From: Campylobacterales bacterium
Lineage (GTDB): Bacteria; Campylobacterota; Campylobacteria; Campylobacterales; Sulfurimonadaceae
Length of the DNA stretch: 64,000 nucleotides
Assembly (NCBI GenBank): GCA_026390135.1
Contig: JAPLGN010000054.1
Span: forward strand, 52,539 to 116,538
Reading direction: 5' to 3'
Below are positions 9,200 through 20,155 of this stretch, one piece after another. The first letter of the stretch is position 1. Each line of letters opens with the position of its first letter. The notes beneath the pieces were generated by a model. It ran no database searches, had not been told where the DNA came from, and saw only the letters and a list, made by a program, of their open reading frames with translations. Position numbers and translations under genes: made by a program.

Positions 9200-11503
9200 T
9201 TACAACTTTTCCCCTCTCAATCTCAATGCATTCGTAATCACTGATACCGAGCTGAAACTCATTGCTGCCGCCGCAATCATCGGAGAGAGCAGTACTCCGA
9301 AAAACGGATAAAGGACTCCCGCCGCAATCGGTATCCCGGCACTGTTGTAAATAAAGGCAAAAAAGAGGTTCTGTCGGATATTGCGCATCGTGGCGCGGCT
9401 GAGACGGCGTGCGCGGACGATCCCGCGAAGGTCTCCTTTGACGAGGGTGATTCCTGCACTCTCCATCGCGACATCGGTTCCGCTCCCCATCGCGATCCCC
9501 ACATGCGCTTGAGCCAGTGCGGGTGCGTCATTGATCCCGTCCCCTGCCATCGCGACGATATGCCCCTCCTCTTGGAGCTGTTTTATTACGTCAGCTTTCT
9601 GCTGAGGAAGCACCTCTGCCTCAACTCTATCGATCCCTAACGCCGCTCCGACCGCTTCAGCGGTGATGCGGCTGTCTCCGCTGAGCATCACAACAGTTAT
9701 CCCCTCCTCGTGCAAATCACAGATCGCTTGTGCGGTGGTTGCTTTGATCGGATCGGCAACCCCGAGTATCCCCGCTAGCACATTATCGATAGCGAGGAAC
9801 ATCACGCTCTCCCCGTTTCGGCGCAAATCGTCCGCCTTTGCAGAGAGTCCTGCCGTTTCGATTCCCAGTTCTTCCATCAGTTTGATATTTCCCAAGGCGA
9901 TTTCCAACCCCTCGACTTTTCCGATAACCCCTTTGCCCGTTACCGATCGGAACTGATCCGTTTCACTCAGTGGCACTCCTCTCTCCTGCGCGGCATTCAC
10001 TACCGCTGACGCAAGAGGATGTTCACTGGAACGCTCCAATGAGGCTGCCAAAGTAATAATCCTGTTTTCATCCCATCCCTCTTGAACGATAACGGAGACC
10101 AGTTTCGGTTTTCCCTCCGTCAACGTTCCCGTTTTATCGACGACGAGGGTATCGATTTTTTCCATCATCTCCAGTGCTTCGGCATTTTTGATCAAAACAC
10201 CCTCCATTGCCCCTTTGCCGGTACCGACCATAATCGATATGGGTGTGGCCAATCCAAGCGCACACGGACAAGCGATAATCAACACTGCGACGGCGTTGAC
10301 GAGAGCATAACCTAACGAGGGTTCAGGGCCAAAAAGATACCAAACGATAAACGTCGCCACGGCGATAAAAATAACTACAGGGACAAAATAGCCCGACACC
10401 CGATCAGCACTCTTCTGAATCGGCGCACGGGAGCGCTGTGCTTGCGAAACCATTGAGACAATCTGAGAGAGGAGCGTATCGGCTCCCACTTTCTGCGCCA
10501 GCATAATGAGACTTCCCGTCGTATTGATGGTCGCACCGATCAGATGCTCTCCGTTTTTTTTGGAGACGGGAATCGGTTCTCCGGTCACCATCGACTCATC
10601 CACATGACTCTCCCCTTCGACGACGATACCATCTACCGGAATTTTCTCACCCGGACGGATACGGAGCCGATCCCCCGGCTGAACGAGTTTGAGGGATATC
10701 TCCTCTTCGCTTCCATCAGAACGGATAATACGCGCATTCTTCGCTGAGAGTCCCAGCAACAGCCGGATCGCATCGTTGGTTCGACTGCGAGCCCGAAGCT
10801 CCAATACCTGCCCCAGTAAGACAAGGGTGGTGATGACCGCTGCTGCTTCGAAATAAACCGGAATAATCCCCATATGCATCGATAGATTTTCGGGGAAAAT
10901 AGCAGGAAAAAGGACGGCAACGGCACTGTATATCCATGAGGTCGAAGTACCCAGTGCGATAAGTGTAAACATATTAAGGCTACGGTTACGAATCGATTCC
11001 CATGCCCTTACATAAAAAATCGATCCGCCCCACCATACGACCGGAGCGGATAAAAACATTTCAAGCCACTGTCGTTTTTCAGGATCTATCACTGCATCAA
11101 ATTGTCTTGGAAAAATCTCTGCCCCCATCGCACTGATCAATACCACAACTGAGAACAGTATGCTGATCCAAAAACGACGCTTCATCGCATCGTATTCTGT
11201 CGTATCGTCTTCAAGTTGCAGTGTTTTTGGTTCAAGTGCCATACCGCATTTTGGACAGCTTCCCGGTCCTTTTTGCTCCACTTCAGGATGCATGGGACAA
11301 GTATAGAGAACACTCTCAGCTGTATCAAGTGAACAGCTATAATTGGGACAAGATGCGCTTTCAGAGGTGAGAAAGTTTTCAGGGTGCTCTAAAAATTTGT
11401 GCTGACAATGTTCGGAGCAAAAAAGGTAATGTTGATTTTTATAATCGCTTTGGTAGGGCGTAGAAGGGGAAACTTCCATTCCGCAGACAATATCTTTTGC
11501 CAT
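9200..11503 (-). CDS. copA: P1B-type copper/heavy-metal ATPase with N-terminal YHS and heavy-metal-binding domains
   Basis: [41 protein letters not shown]...[13 protein letters not shown] domain DIVCGMEV...[10 protein letters not shown]. Confidence 0.93.
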   Translation of the reverse strand: MAKDIVCGMEVSPSTPYQSDYKNQHYLFCSEHCQHKFLEHPENFLTSESASCPNYSCSLDTAESVLYTCPMHPEVEQKGPGSCPKCGMALEPKTLQLEDDTTEYDAMKRRFWISILFSVVVLISAMGAEIFPRQFDAVIDPEKRQWLEMFLSAPVVWWGGSIFYVRAWESIRNRSLNMFTLIALGTSTSWIYSAVAVLFPAIFPENLSMHMGIIPVYFEAAAVITTLVLLGQVLELRARSRTNDAIRLLLGLSAKNARIIRSDGSEEEISLKLVQPGDRLRIRPGEKIPVDGIVVEGESHVDESMVTGEPIPVSKKNGEHLIGATINTTGSLIMLAQKVGADTLLSQIVSMVSQAQRSRAPIQKSADRVSGYFVPVVIFIAVATFIVWYLFGPEPSLGYALVNAVAVLIIACPCALGLATPISIMVGTGKGAMEGVLIKNAEALEMMEKIDTLVVDKTGTLTEGKPKLVSVIVQEGWDENRIITLAASLERSSEHPLASAVVNAAQERGVPLSETDQFRSVTGKGVIGKVEGLEIALGNIKLMEELGIETAGLSAKADDLRRNGESVMFLAIDNVLAGILGVADPIKATTAQAICDLHEEGITVVMLSGDSRITAEAVGAALGIDRVEAEVLPQQKADVIKQLQEEGHIVAMAGDGINDAPALAQAHVGIAMGSGTDVAMESAGITLVKGDLRGIVRARRLSRATMRNIRQNLFFAFIYNSAGIPIAAGVLYPFFGVLLSPMIAAAAMSFSSVSVITNALRLRGEKL

Positions 11504-11539
11504 CAGATCTCCTTTATTTAGGTTTGAGAACTAGATAGA

Positions 11540-12304
11540 TTGTACACCATTACATGCAATAAATGGGAACAAGGTTTACTCTTGGTACAATCACGTATCT
11601 ATTATGAAAGAGACTGCTTGACTGAGCTTCCTAAAAATTCAACTGTTTTGTATCAAAACGACCATTTTGCCATTACCGTTAAACATGCAGGAGTCAACTT
11701 CCACTCCGAAGGAGAAGCGGGGTTTGTTGTGCAGGTCAGCGAACAGCTTGGAATCCCCCTCTTTCCCGTCCACCGTCTCGATAAAATGACTTCAGGGCTC
11801 GTCATCCTCGCCAAAGATTCGCAAACCGCTGCACAGTTTGGAAAAATGTTCGAAAGCCGTGAGATCGAAAAATACTATCTCGCTATTAGTATGCGTAAAC
11901 CGAAGAAAAAAATGGGGTGGGTCAAGGCAGATATGGGAAGCGCCAGACGCGGTGATTATAAGCTTCTGCCTACAATGGAGAATCCGGCTATCACTCAGTT
12001 TATCAGCTGCGCACTGCGTACACACGAGCGATTTTTTCTCATCAAGCCTCACACCGGAAAAACCCATCAAATCCGCGTTGCCCTCAAAAGCCTAGGTTCC
12101 CCTATCGCGGGTGATGAGCGATACGCGCAAGCGGATGAAGCACGTAAGGAGGAACGCGGCTATCTGCACGCCTACGCACTGCGGTTTCGACTCAATGATG
12201 AAGAATTCAGTTTTGATTCACCGCCCGATGATGGGGAACGGTTTATAAGTGCAGAGTGTAAAAGTCAGCTTGAAATATGGAATAAACCGTGGGAACAATT
12301 TTGA
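11540..12304 (+). CDS. RluA-family pseudouridine synthase
   Basis: PVHRLDKMTSGLVILAKD; KPHTGKTHQIRVALKSLGSPIAGDERY; true start may be TTG at 11618. Confidence 0.88.
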   Translation: MYTITCNKWEQGLLLVQSRIYYERDCLTELPKNSTVLYQNDHFAITVKHAGVNFHSEGEAGFVVQVSEQLGIPLFPVHRLDKMTSGLVILAKDSQTAAQFGKMFESREIEKYYLAISMRKPKKKMGWVKADMGSARRGDYKLLPTMENPAITQFISCALRTHERFFLIKPHTGKTHQIRVALKSLGSPIAGDERYAQADEARKEERGYLHAYALRFRLNDEEFSFDSPPDDGERFISAECKSQLEIWNKPWEQF

Positions 12305-13233
12305 AGACTTTCACCTCCGAATCCATGAACACCATCCTCGCATGGGCAAATGAAACCCTAAAAGAGTCCGACACCATAGCCTTCAAAGTTCTCAATCCCG
12401 ACATTGGTCGAGGACGCTACGCAGGCGAGATCGTAATGATCAGCGACATTACTTATCTTCACCGTAGTTATAAAGCATGGAGTGATTTAGGGGAACTGCT
12501 GGTTTGCCGTATGCTGACCCCAAAAGCTGTTTCGGAACATACCATACAGATCACCTACGAAAAACTCGACCTCAACGACTCATTTCATCACAGTGACGAC
12601 AAAGAAGAAAAATACGGAACGGAGTCCCGTTTCGCAGCGATCCATAAAAATGAAGAACCCGCTTTTCTCTCTCCTTATCTGCGTGCTCTGCGAAGTGTCA
12701 AAGTCGGAGAAAAAAAACGGATTCTCAATCTGGGGATAAATACGGGGGATGAATTTGATCTTATTCGTCAAATTTTGCCCCATGATGAGTATCTCAATCT
12801 CGAACTTGTTGGAATCGATCATTCTCAAACGGCTATTTCTCACGCACGAGAACGTTTTTCAGAAGGAAATGCAACCTTTTATGTTCATGATATTAATGAT
12901 CTGGCTTCTCTGGAATTAGGAAAGTTTGACCTCATCATCACCATTGGTACACTTCAAAGTCCCGGAATTGATTTCAAACTGCTTTTTATGCAGCTTGTCC
13001 AAGAATATCTAATACGAGACGGAGCGATAATTTTAGGGTTTCCCAACTGTCGCTGGATGGGCGGAGAGATGATCTACGGCGCCAAAGCGCCGAATTATTC
13101 GTATTCGGAGATGACATTACTCTATAAGGATGTCTATTACTGCAAAAAATATTTACAACAAAAGAAATTTAGAGTAACCCTGACAGGTAAAAATTATATA
13201 TTTTTAACTGGGACAAGCATTAGAAAAGACTAG
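12289..13233 (+). CDS. Class I SAM-dependent methyltransferase
   Basis: ILNLGINTGDEFDLI...LVGIDHSQTAISHARERF...FDLIITIGTLQS; alternative ATG start at 12325. Confidence 0.75.
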   Translation: MGTILKTFTSESMNTILAWANETLKESDTIAFKVLNPDIGRGRYAGEIVMISDITYLHRSYKAWSDLGELLVCRMLTPKAVSEHTIQITYEKLDLNDSFHHSDDKEEKYGTESRFAAIHKNEEPAFLSPYLRALRSVKVGEKKRILNLGINTGDEFDLIRQILPHDEYLNLELVGIDHSQTAISHARERFSEGNATFYVHDINDLASLELGKFDLIITIGTLQSPGIDFKLLFMQLVQEYLIRDGAIILGFPNCRWMGGEMIYGAKAPNYSYSEMTLLYKDVYYCKKYLQQKKFRVTLTGKNYIFLTGTSIRKD

Positions 13234-13237
13234 TACT

Positions 13238-13492
13238 TTATCTCAAATGGTAAATACTATCATCTTTAATGACACAATAAATTTCGTATTGTGCTGTGTC
13301 GAGTTTTTCTTTTATAACCACTTCTTTAATTTCTAAAAAAAGAGCATGTTTTCGAATTTCTAAAACATCATTTTTATTTCTGGTAAGAATTTTAACGATC
13401 AAATCACCTTTATATCCCGAATACGTATTAATGCTATCAATCTGAAAATCAAGAGCAAAACGAATAACCTGTTTTTGAATTTCTTGTATCAT
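13238..13492 (-). CDS. Hypothetical protein
   Basis: 84-aa ORF in a coding gap; no family recognised. Confidence 0.5.
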   Translation of the reverse strand: MIQEIQKQVIRFALDFQIDSINTYSGYKGDLIVKILTRNKNDVLEIRKHALFLEIKEVVIKEKLDTAQYEIYCVIKDDSIYHLR

Positions 13493-13602
13493 TGTTGCAT
13501 ACCACCATCATTGTGTTTATTAATATTAAAAGATGATTATAGTCTATTTCTTCATCTAAGTCAAAATAGATTATAATAAAATACTATATTTTTGGAGCTT
13601 TA

Positions 13603-14835
13603 ATGCCAACTTTAACTTTTATAACTTTGCGTCAAGTATTAACACTTCCTGTTATCGTCATCGCCATGGGGTATTTTGTCGATATTTATGACCTCATTTT
13701 ATTCGGTGTTGTCCGTGTGTCAAGTCTAACTGAACTTGGTCTTAATAGCGATGAAATTACTTCATGGGGGTCAACCATTCTCAATATGCAAATGAGCGGA
13801 ATGCTTATCGGTGGTATTTTATGGGGAATATTAGGAGATAAAAAAGGCCGTCTTTCCGTTCTTTTTGCTTCTATTATTCTTTATTCTGTTGCTAATTTTC
13901 TGAATGCTTTTGTCACTAATGTTGAACAATATGCACTGCTGCGCTTTATCGCAGGTATCGGTCTCGCTGGAGAATTGGGAGCAGGTGTTACACTGGTAGC
14001 TGAAATCCTTCCTAAGCATCTTCGTGGGTATGGTGTCATGAGCATTGCAAGTTTTGGTGTCTTGGGTGTTGTTGCAGCCAAACTTGTTGCACAATATTTC
14101 GACTGGCGCAATGCTTATATCTTTGGCGCACTGCTTGGATTTTCACTTCTTATTTTACGTCTACGAGTACGAGAATCGGGAATGTTTGAACATAATCTTA
14201 GCGAACATATCAAACGAGGCGATTTTTTCTCTCTCTTTAAAAATCGGATTCTTTTGGCTAAATACCTCAAAACCATTGCCATTGGAATTCCTCTGTGGTT
14301 TGTCGTCGGTGTCTTAGTGATGTTTTCCCCTGAGTTTGCAAAAGCTCTCCAAATTACGGGAGAAGTGAGTGCGGGGACTGCATTAATGTATTGTTATATC
14401 GGTTTAGCCATCGGTGATTTTAGCAGCGGCTATCTCTCTCAAAAACTCAAAAGCCGTAAAAAAGCGTTTGCCCTTTTCTTAACCCTATCTGCGGTGAGTG
14501 TTCTATGGTACTACACGCTCACAGGAGCAACTCCAGATGCCTTTTATTGGAGTTGCTTTGCCTTGGGTATTTTTTGTGGCTATTGGGCTCTCTTTATCAC
14601 GATGGCAGCCGAACAATTCGGAACCAATATCCGAGCTACTGTGGCAACGACCGCACCAAATTTTGTTCGCGGTGCCGTTGTACCCATCACCCTCTCATTT
14701 ATTGCGTTAAAAGAACATTATGGAATATTGAGTGCTGGTGCAATCGTTGGAGCTGTATGCTTTGGTTTAGGAGCCATTGCCCTTTATTATACCCACGAGA
14801 CGTTTCATAAAGATTTGGATTACATCGAAGCATGA
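13603..14835 (+). CDS. MFS transporter
   Basis: About 12 TM segments; GILGDKKGRLSVLF and RFIAGIGLAGELGAGVTLVAE motifs. Confidence 0.9.
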   Translation: MPTLTFITLRQVLTLPVIVIAMGYFVDIYDLILFGVVRVSSLTELGLNSDEITSWGSTILNMQMSGMLIGGILWGILGDKKGRLSVLFASIILYSVANFLNAFVTNVEQYALLRFIAGIGLAGELGAGVTLVAEILPKHLRGYGVMSIASFGVLGVVAAKLVAQYFDWRNAYIFGALLGFSLLILRLRVRESGMFEHNLSEHIKRGDFFSLFKNRILLAKYLKTIAIGIPLWFVVGVLVMFSPEFAKALQITGEVSAGTALMYCYIGLAIGDFSSGYLSQKLKSRKKAFALFLTLSAVSVLWYYTLTGATPDAFYWSCFALGIFCGYWALFITMAAEQFGTNIRATVATTAPNFVRGAVVPITLSFIALKEHYGILSAGAIVGAVCFGLGAIALYYTHETFHKDLDYIEA

Positions 14836-15470
14836 TAAAACTTCTTTTAGCCCTTGTCATAACCTTTACTTTAGCGCATGCTCAGCCCTCTGCAGAAGCA
14901 ATAAATGCCTCATTACAATCCATAGGCTCAGAGGAATCATACGAAGACATTAATGCCCTTAATGGAGTGCGTGATAAATATGCTACAAGCTATGAAAGTC
15001 ATATGAATCGGTATAAGATAACTAAAGAAGATCATGCTACGATTGCCAAAAAATTTGAAGAAGCCAATATTCCTCTCTTCTTCTCCCTGATTCCCTATTG
15101 TGAATCAAATTTCAGAAGTAATATTCACGGACATGGAACAGCAGGATTGTGGCAATTTATGGCGCAATCAGGGCGTACCTATGGGTTGACAATCAAAAAA
15201 GGAAATGATGAACGCACTAATATCTGCCGCTCAACCGATGCTGCTATTCTCTATATCAAAGATTTGAAAAAAGAATTCGGAAGTTGGTACTTAGTTGATT
15301 TTGCATACGGAATGGGAGAGATAAAACTCAAACGTCTTATCAAAAAAAATGGAAGCAGTAAAATCTCTGTCCTATTAAAAGACCCTGCATTTCCAAGGGG
15401 GACAAAAGATCATTTTAGTAAAACACTCTTACTTGATGCAACGATCCATCAGAGTAAAAGTGAAGAATAG
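14832..15470 (+). CDS. Lytic transglycosylase (SLT domain)
   Basis: Signal peptide; PLFFSLIPYCESNFRSNIHGHGTAGLWQFMAQSGRTYGL. Confidence 0.88.
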   Translation: MIKLLLALVITFTLAHAQPSAEAINASLQSIGSEESYEDINALNGVRDKYATSYESHMNRYKITKEDHATIAKKFEEANIPLFFSLIPYCESNFRSNIHGHGTAGLWQFMAQSGRTYGLTIKKGNDERTNICRSTDAAILYIKDLKKEFGSWYLVDFAYGMGEIKLKRLIKKNGSSKISVLLKDPAFPRGTKDHFSKTLLLDATIHQSKSEE

Positions 15471-15473
15471 CTT

Positions 15474-16181
15474 TTAGCCAATATTGGTATAAACAGCCTG
15501 AACATCTTCGTCATCTTCGAGCTTATCAATCAGTTTTTCAATGTCAATCATTTGCTCATCCGTAAATTCAACGGGAGAGTTAGCAATACGCTCTAAAGCC
15601 GCTTTGGTAAGCTCAAATCCCATTTCATCAAGAGCATGAGAAAGTGCACCGAACGATGTATAATCGCCGTATATAGTTACTTCACCCTCATCAACTTCCA
15701 GCGATTCTAATCCTGCATCAATCAACTCAAGCTCAAGTTCTTCAAGATCCATAGCCGGAGTGGCAAAACTAAAAACAGCTTTACGACTGAACATAAATTC
15801 TAGCGCACCGTTGTTTAGTGTCTCGCCTTTGGCTCTTCCAAAACATGTACGAATATTGGACACAGTACGAGCATTGTTATCCGTAGCGCACTCAACGAAA
15901 ATAAGAGCACCATGTGGAGCTTTCCCTTCGATATTCATCTCAAACATCGTCGTGACATCTTTTCCACTAGCACGCTTGATGGCAGCTTCTATATTGTCTT
16001 TAGGCATATTTTGCGCTTTTGCACTTAAAATTGCAGAACGAAGCTTCGGATTCATATCCGGATCGTCCCCGCCCTCTTTTGCCGCCATAGTAATCATTTT
16101 GCCTAATTTAGGAAATACTCTGGACATATTTCCCCATCGTTTCATTTTTGCCGCTTTACGATATTCGAACGCTCTTCCCAT
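15474..16181 (-). CDS. YebC/PmpR family protein
   Basis: [48 protein letters not shown]. Confidence 0.95.
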   Translation of the reverse strand: MGRAFEYRKAAKMKRWGNMSRVFPKLGKMITMAAKEGGDDPDMNPKLRSAILSAKAQNMPKDNIEAAIKRASGKDVTTMFEMNIEGKAPHGALIFVECATDNNARTVSNIRTCFGRAKGETLNNGALEFMFSRKAVFSFATPAMDLEELELELIDAGLESLEVDEGEVTIYGDYTSFGALSHALDEMGFELTKAALERIANSPVEFTDEQMIDIEKLIDKLEDDEDVQAVYTNIG

Positions 16182-16201
16182 ATTTCATGTCTCCTTTAAA
16201 A

Positions 16202-16921
16202 TTAATCAATAATTGCAATATCGCTTTTAATCTGGTTAAAAAGCAATGAGCGGTTATCCATACGATATTGATAGTAAAATGTATTCGTGGCTAAACTTCG
16301 TAATACCGAGGTATTGTAATAATGCGCATTCGAACATCGTCCCAAATACAAGAAAGTAAAGAGAAGTTTAATACGCGGATCTTCAAACGTTTCATGAGGT
16401 TGCGTTAAAAAGGTAAATCCGAATTTTTTCAGATTCACAAGATCGAAAATATAATAAAGGAAATCCTCAAATTTTGTATAAAAACCGTCAAGATTTGCAA
16501 TCTCATGGAAAAAATAATAATACTTTTCTAAAAGTTCAGGCTTTTGAATCATTTGAGAAAGTTTACTTTTTATATTACGCTTTGACGCAAAATAACTCGG
16601 ATTTGCTGCCATATAAATATTTTTACCCTCTGCAATTGCCTTATTCAGTGCCGCATCAAACTCTTCACTTTCATCAAAACGGAGATAAAAAAATGCTTCA
16701 TCTGTTTTGAATTTTTCTTCGATTTGATCGACTGAAGGATCCGAAAAATCGAGATAAAGAGTAGGTATGCCGCATTCCATCACGAAATGACGAATCTTGT
16801 TCGCCAAATGGGTTTTACCCGAACCCTCTTCACCTAAAATCAGGGTATTTTGGTAAAGTGTTCTATCTGTGAGTTCCAAGGTTGCAATACTATTTTTGAA
16901 TATTCCTATTTTTGTACGCAT
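16202..16921 (-). CDS. P-loop ATP-binding protein
   Basis: Walker A GEEGSGKTH; TLYLDFSD. Confidence 0.65.
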   Translation of the reverse strand: MRTKIGIFKNSIATLELTDRTLYQNTLILGEEGSGKTHLANKIRHFVMECGIPTLYLDFSDPSVDQIEEKFKTDEAFFYLRFDESEEFDAALNKAIAEGKNIYMAANPSYFASKRNIKSKLSQMIQKPELLEKYYYFFHEIANLDGFYTKFEDFLYYIFDLVNLKKFGFTFLTQPHETFEDPRIKLLFTFLYLGRCSNAHYYNTSVLRSLATNTFYYQYRMDNRSLLFNQIKSDIAIID

Positions 16922-17004
16922 GAGTAATCCATTATTTTAAAATTGATATGTCAGTATAACCAATGGTTCTAAAACTTTAGATATAAAATTTAAAAAAATC
17001 TGCT

Positions 17005-18114
17005 TTAACTCAGCGTATCCATCGCATGTAATAAGTCTTCCATTTTGCCGTCAACGGTTCCGACATATTTTGTTAAATCCATCATTTCATCCATATTTTT
17101 ATTCAGTGCTTCGCTATTATCATTGATAGCTTGAATCAAAATGTTAATCGTAGCCGATGTTTCTGTAAGGCTTTTTTGGGTTCGCTCTGCGAGCTTACGA
17201 ACCTCGTCAGCAACAACCGCAAACCCTCGTCCATGTTCACCTGCACGGGCTGCTTCGATAGCTGCATTAAGAGCCAGCAGATTGGTCTGATCTGCAATAT
17301 CTCCAATAGTTGCTAATATTTGCTTGGTCTCCTGAGCGTTACCTGCTAATGATTGTAAATTTTCAGATAGTTCATGCTCTTTATTTGCAACCGATTGTAT
17401 TCGATCTACTGTTGAATTAATCATCCCATTCAACTCTACGAATTGGTTTGTGCGAAGACTTTCAATGGTATTTCTAAGTTGTTGTGTGTTGTTATTCAAA
17501 ACTTCTCTGGCTTCAGAATTTTGGTACTCCATCGATTGTAATGCTGCACCTAAATCATTTACTTTTTCTAGCAGTTGTCCCATTTTACCTTCAACATCTA
17601 TACTGGCACGAGTGGTAAACTTTCCTTCGCTTAGAGACAGTAAGACATTAATTGCTTTATCAAGATTACCCTCTGTTGCGTCAAGCATCTGATTCATCGT
17701 TTTACGTAACAGATGAACATGTGGTGTTTTTGAATCGCTGGCAACGCGACACGTAAAGTGTCCTTGACGCACTTTATCCGCCAATAAAACCATTTCTCCT
17801 GCAACTTTTGTATCCTGTTGTAGAATTTCTTCATGCGTTTTAGCAATATGATTCAGTTTTTCTTCATTACTTTGTGGATCAGCAGATATAGGATCAAATC
17901 TATTACGTTTAAATTGTAATAACTCTTCAAAATCCTCCAATTTCTGTGAAAATAATATAGCCCCCGAGGAAGGAGTTACACTTGTCCATATAGCGGTACC
18001 CATAAGAACACTAATAATACTCACCGTAATCCAAACAGAATTGATTACAACAGCCAACACTAAACCAAGAACACCTAATATGATTAAAATTACTACTTTT
18101 GTGCTATTTTTCAT
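17005..18114 (-). CDS. Methyl-accepting chemotaxis protein (CetA-like, no periplasmic sensor domain)
   Basis: Two N-terminal TM helices; signalling tip [40 protein letters not shown]. Confidence 0.93.
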   Translation of the reverse strand: MKNSTKVVILIILGVLGLVLAVVINSVWITVSIISVLMGTAIWTSVTPSSGAILFSQKLEDFEELLQFKRNRFDPISADPQSNEEKLNHIAKTHEEILQQDTKVAGEMVLLADKVRQGHFTCRVASDSKTPHVHLLRKTMNQMLDATEGNLDKAINVLLSLSEGKFTTRASIDVEGKMGQLLEKVNDLGAALQSMEYQNSEAREVLNNNTQQLRNTIESLRTNQFVELNGMINSTVDRIQSVANKEHELSENLQSLAGNAQETKQILATIGDIADQTNLLALNAAIEAARAGEHGRGFAVVADEVRKLAERTQKSLTETSATINILIQAINDNSEALNKNMDEMMDLTKYVGTVDGKMEDLLHAMDTLS

Positions 18115-18132
18115 TATTCTATTATCCTTTTT

Positions 18133-18513
18133 CTATCGCATTGTTTTATAAAGTGCTTCAGCTGCTTTAATCTCACCAGATGAAGCTTTTCGACGGCAAG
18201 ACATATACCCATGCTCATTTTGTCCACATGCCATGTTAGGATAAACAGTTGCATAAACCCAATAAAAACCGCCATTTTTGGTCGAATTTTTGACGTAGCC
18301 TGTCCAAATTTTTCCATTTTTGACTGTATCCCATAAATCTTTAAATGCGGCATGGGGCATATTTGCGTGACGAACAATACTATGAGGCTTTCCAATAAGC
18401 TCTTCGAGTGTATATCCTGCTATCTTACAAAAATCTTCATTCGCAAAAAGAATTTTTCCTTTTGAATCCGTTTGTGATACCAAAAAATCGTTATCATTGA
18501 GTATTTGCTCCAT
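18133..18513 (-). CDS. PAS-domain redox/energy-taxis sensor (Aer/CetB-like)
   Basis: GKILFANEDFCKIAGYTLEELIGKPHSIVRHANMPHAAFKDLWDTVKNGKIWTGYVKNSTKNGGFYWVYA. Confidence 0.9.
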   Translation of the reverse strand: MEQILNDNDFLVSQTDSKGKILFANEDFCKIAGYTLEELIGKPHSIVRHANMPHAAFKDLWDTVKNGKIWTGYVKNSTKNGGFYWVYATVYPNMACGQNEHGYMSCRRKASSGEIKAAEALYKTMR

Positions 18514-18537
18514 ATCATTTCCCTTTTTGTTTTATTT

Positions 18538-18720
18538 TTATTTTTTTGGAAAAACACTCTTCATAATCTCTTCAGTCCCTCCATAAGTCACGAATAAACA
18601 AAATTGATCTAAATAATCAAAAAATAAATCCGCTAAATGTGGATCGAAATACTTTTCACACTCTTTCCTAAATAAATCAAATATATTTTCAAATTCATCA
18701 TATTAACTTCACATGCAATT
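18538..18720 (-). pseudogene. Remnant resembling the C-terminus of an HD-GYP phosphodiesterase
   Basis: Minus-strand reading ..YDEFENIFDLFRKECEKYFDPHLADLFFDYLDQFCLFVTYGGTEEIMKSVFPKK*; FDPHL resembles the HD-GYP tail; upstream frame is broken. Confidence 0.45.
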
Positions 18721-19091
18721 AATGTTCTATTGAGAATATCATCAAGAATTCCAGCGTACTGAAGAAATATAGTAACTAAATTATTATTTTTTATTATAGC
18801 TATATTAGGCATTAAATTACGCCAGCTTCATCGAAGTAAATACTATACTTATCTTGATTCACAGTTTTATTATTACTGTCATATTCAAATTTTATACCAT
18901 ATGGTAGACCAAATAATAAAATAAAATTTTTACAGAGGAGAAAGCGTCAGCTAGAAGAATATCCAGCCAAAGAGGGAATGATAAAAGAGCAAAAAATAAG
19001 CTGTACTTTATAAATCGTCGAACCTGCCGCCATGTGAACTCTCTTGTAAGTGTGGGATTATGCTATAAGGGGGCTTAGTTAATGGGAAATT

Positions 19092-19168
19092 CGTCATTCC
19101 GTACTTAATACGGAATTCAGTTTTCAATAACTTGAGGGATAGATTCTGTGTCGTAGTACGGAATGACG
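19092..19168. repeat. Palindromic element with 14-bp terminal inverted repeats
   Basis: CGTCATTCCGTACT ... AGTACGGAATGACG. Confidence 0.75.
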
Positions 19169-19281
19169 GGAGAGAGGGTAAAACCTATTCTTCAACACAC
19201 TTTGAGTGAATGAAATGGTAGAGTTATCTTATTTTTATACAAAAAATAATATAATTAATTATCATAAATCCAAGGAAAAAT

Positions 19282-20064
19282 ATGAATCAACTTCGTTCCC
19301 TTATCTCTTCCATTATCATCCTAGGAGCTTGTACCGCCCAAGCCGACAACACTTCATCTAGAGATGATCTTTTGTCATTATCCCTAACACACTATTCACA
19401 CGATATCAGCGATAACAACCAAAATTCTTATGCACTCTCTTATAATACGGAGAGTTTAAAGTTCTCAGTTGGTGGTGCTTCTAATTTATTCGGTACAAAT
19501 ATTTTGTATAAAGTTGACCCCTTGCACGATAGAAAATGGTTTATTAAAACAGGAGCTGGCTATACTTATCAACAGTTTTTCACGGCAAAATACACAGCAC
19601 TTTTTGGCTCTTTGGCCTCTGGATACATGGTTCAAGATGATTTATATGTTGAAGTAGGTGGTGGAGCCACAAAACTTGGTAGTGACAATGGTATTACGGA
19701 TGAAACGACCAAAAACGTAGGAGCACACGCAACTAAACGGTGGGAAAGCTCCATCGGGACACTGGATACTTCTGTAGGTATCAATCGAATTTATCAGAAT
19801 ATTTCAGATGAAAATCATTATATTGGTGTGATAAATTATTATCCGGTTGATAATGCCCGCTTAGGTTTTAGTTATTCCTATTCGGATCAAAGTATTTCTA
19901 ACAGTTTTGCTTTTGCATACGGATATTTATACTCCAACTATAACAATAACATTACTTACGATACTAGAAATCTAACGGTCGGAATCCAATGTGCATTTTC
20001 TAATGTAACCGACTTTTCAAGCTACAGAATGCCGACCAATATTAAGCTACATATTTCTGAGTAA
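19282..20064 (+). CDS. Putative outer-membrane beta-barrel protein
   Basis: Signal peptide MNQLRSLISSIIILGACTAQA followed by alternating aromatic/polar beta-strand-like sequence. Confidence 0.65.
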   Translation: MNQLRSLISSIIILGACTAQADNTSSRDDLLSLSLTHYSHDISDNNQNSYALSYNTESLKFSVGGASNLFGTNILYKVDPLHDRKWFIKTGAGYTYQQFFTAKYTALFGSLASGYMVQDDLYVEVGGGATKLGSDNGITDETTKNVGAHATKRWESSIGTLDTSVGINRIYQNISDENHYIGVINYYPVDNARLGFSYSYSDQSISNSFAFAYGYLYSNYNNNITYDTRNLTVGIQCAFSNVTDFSSYRMPTNIKLHISE

Positions 20065-20120
20065 TTGTAGTTTAGGGGATGAATTCGCTGACCGTAGCAC
20101 GGAATGACGAGAAAAAAAAT

Positions 20121-20143
20121 CACCCTTCGACTGGCTCAGGGTG
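20121..20143. repeat. Short palindrome downstream of acs
   Basis: CACCCTTCGACTGGCTCAGGGTG inverted repeat. Confidence 0.5.
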
Positions 20144-20155
20144 AACGGGTGAAAC

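Noticed and set aside
9663-9956. Plus-strand ORFs inside copA (9663-9956, 10082-10315, 10544-10747)
   Set aside because: Antisense shadow ORFs in a GC-richer gene with a clear P-type ATPase reading on the other strand
9200-11503. Copper ATPase with YHS/metal-binding N-terminus as novel
   Set aside because: This domain arrangement is known among P1B ATPases
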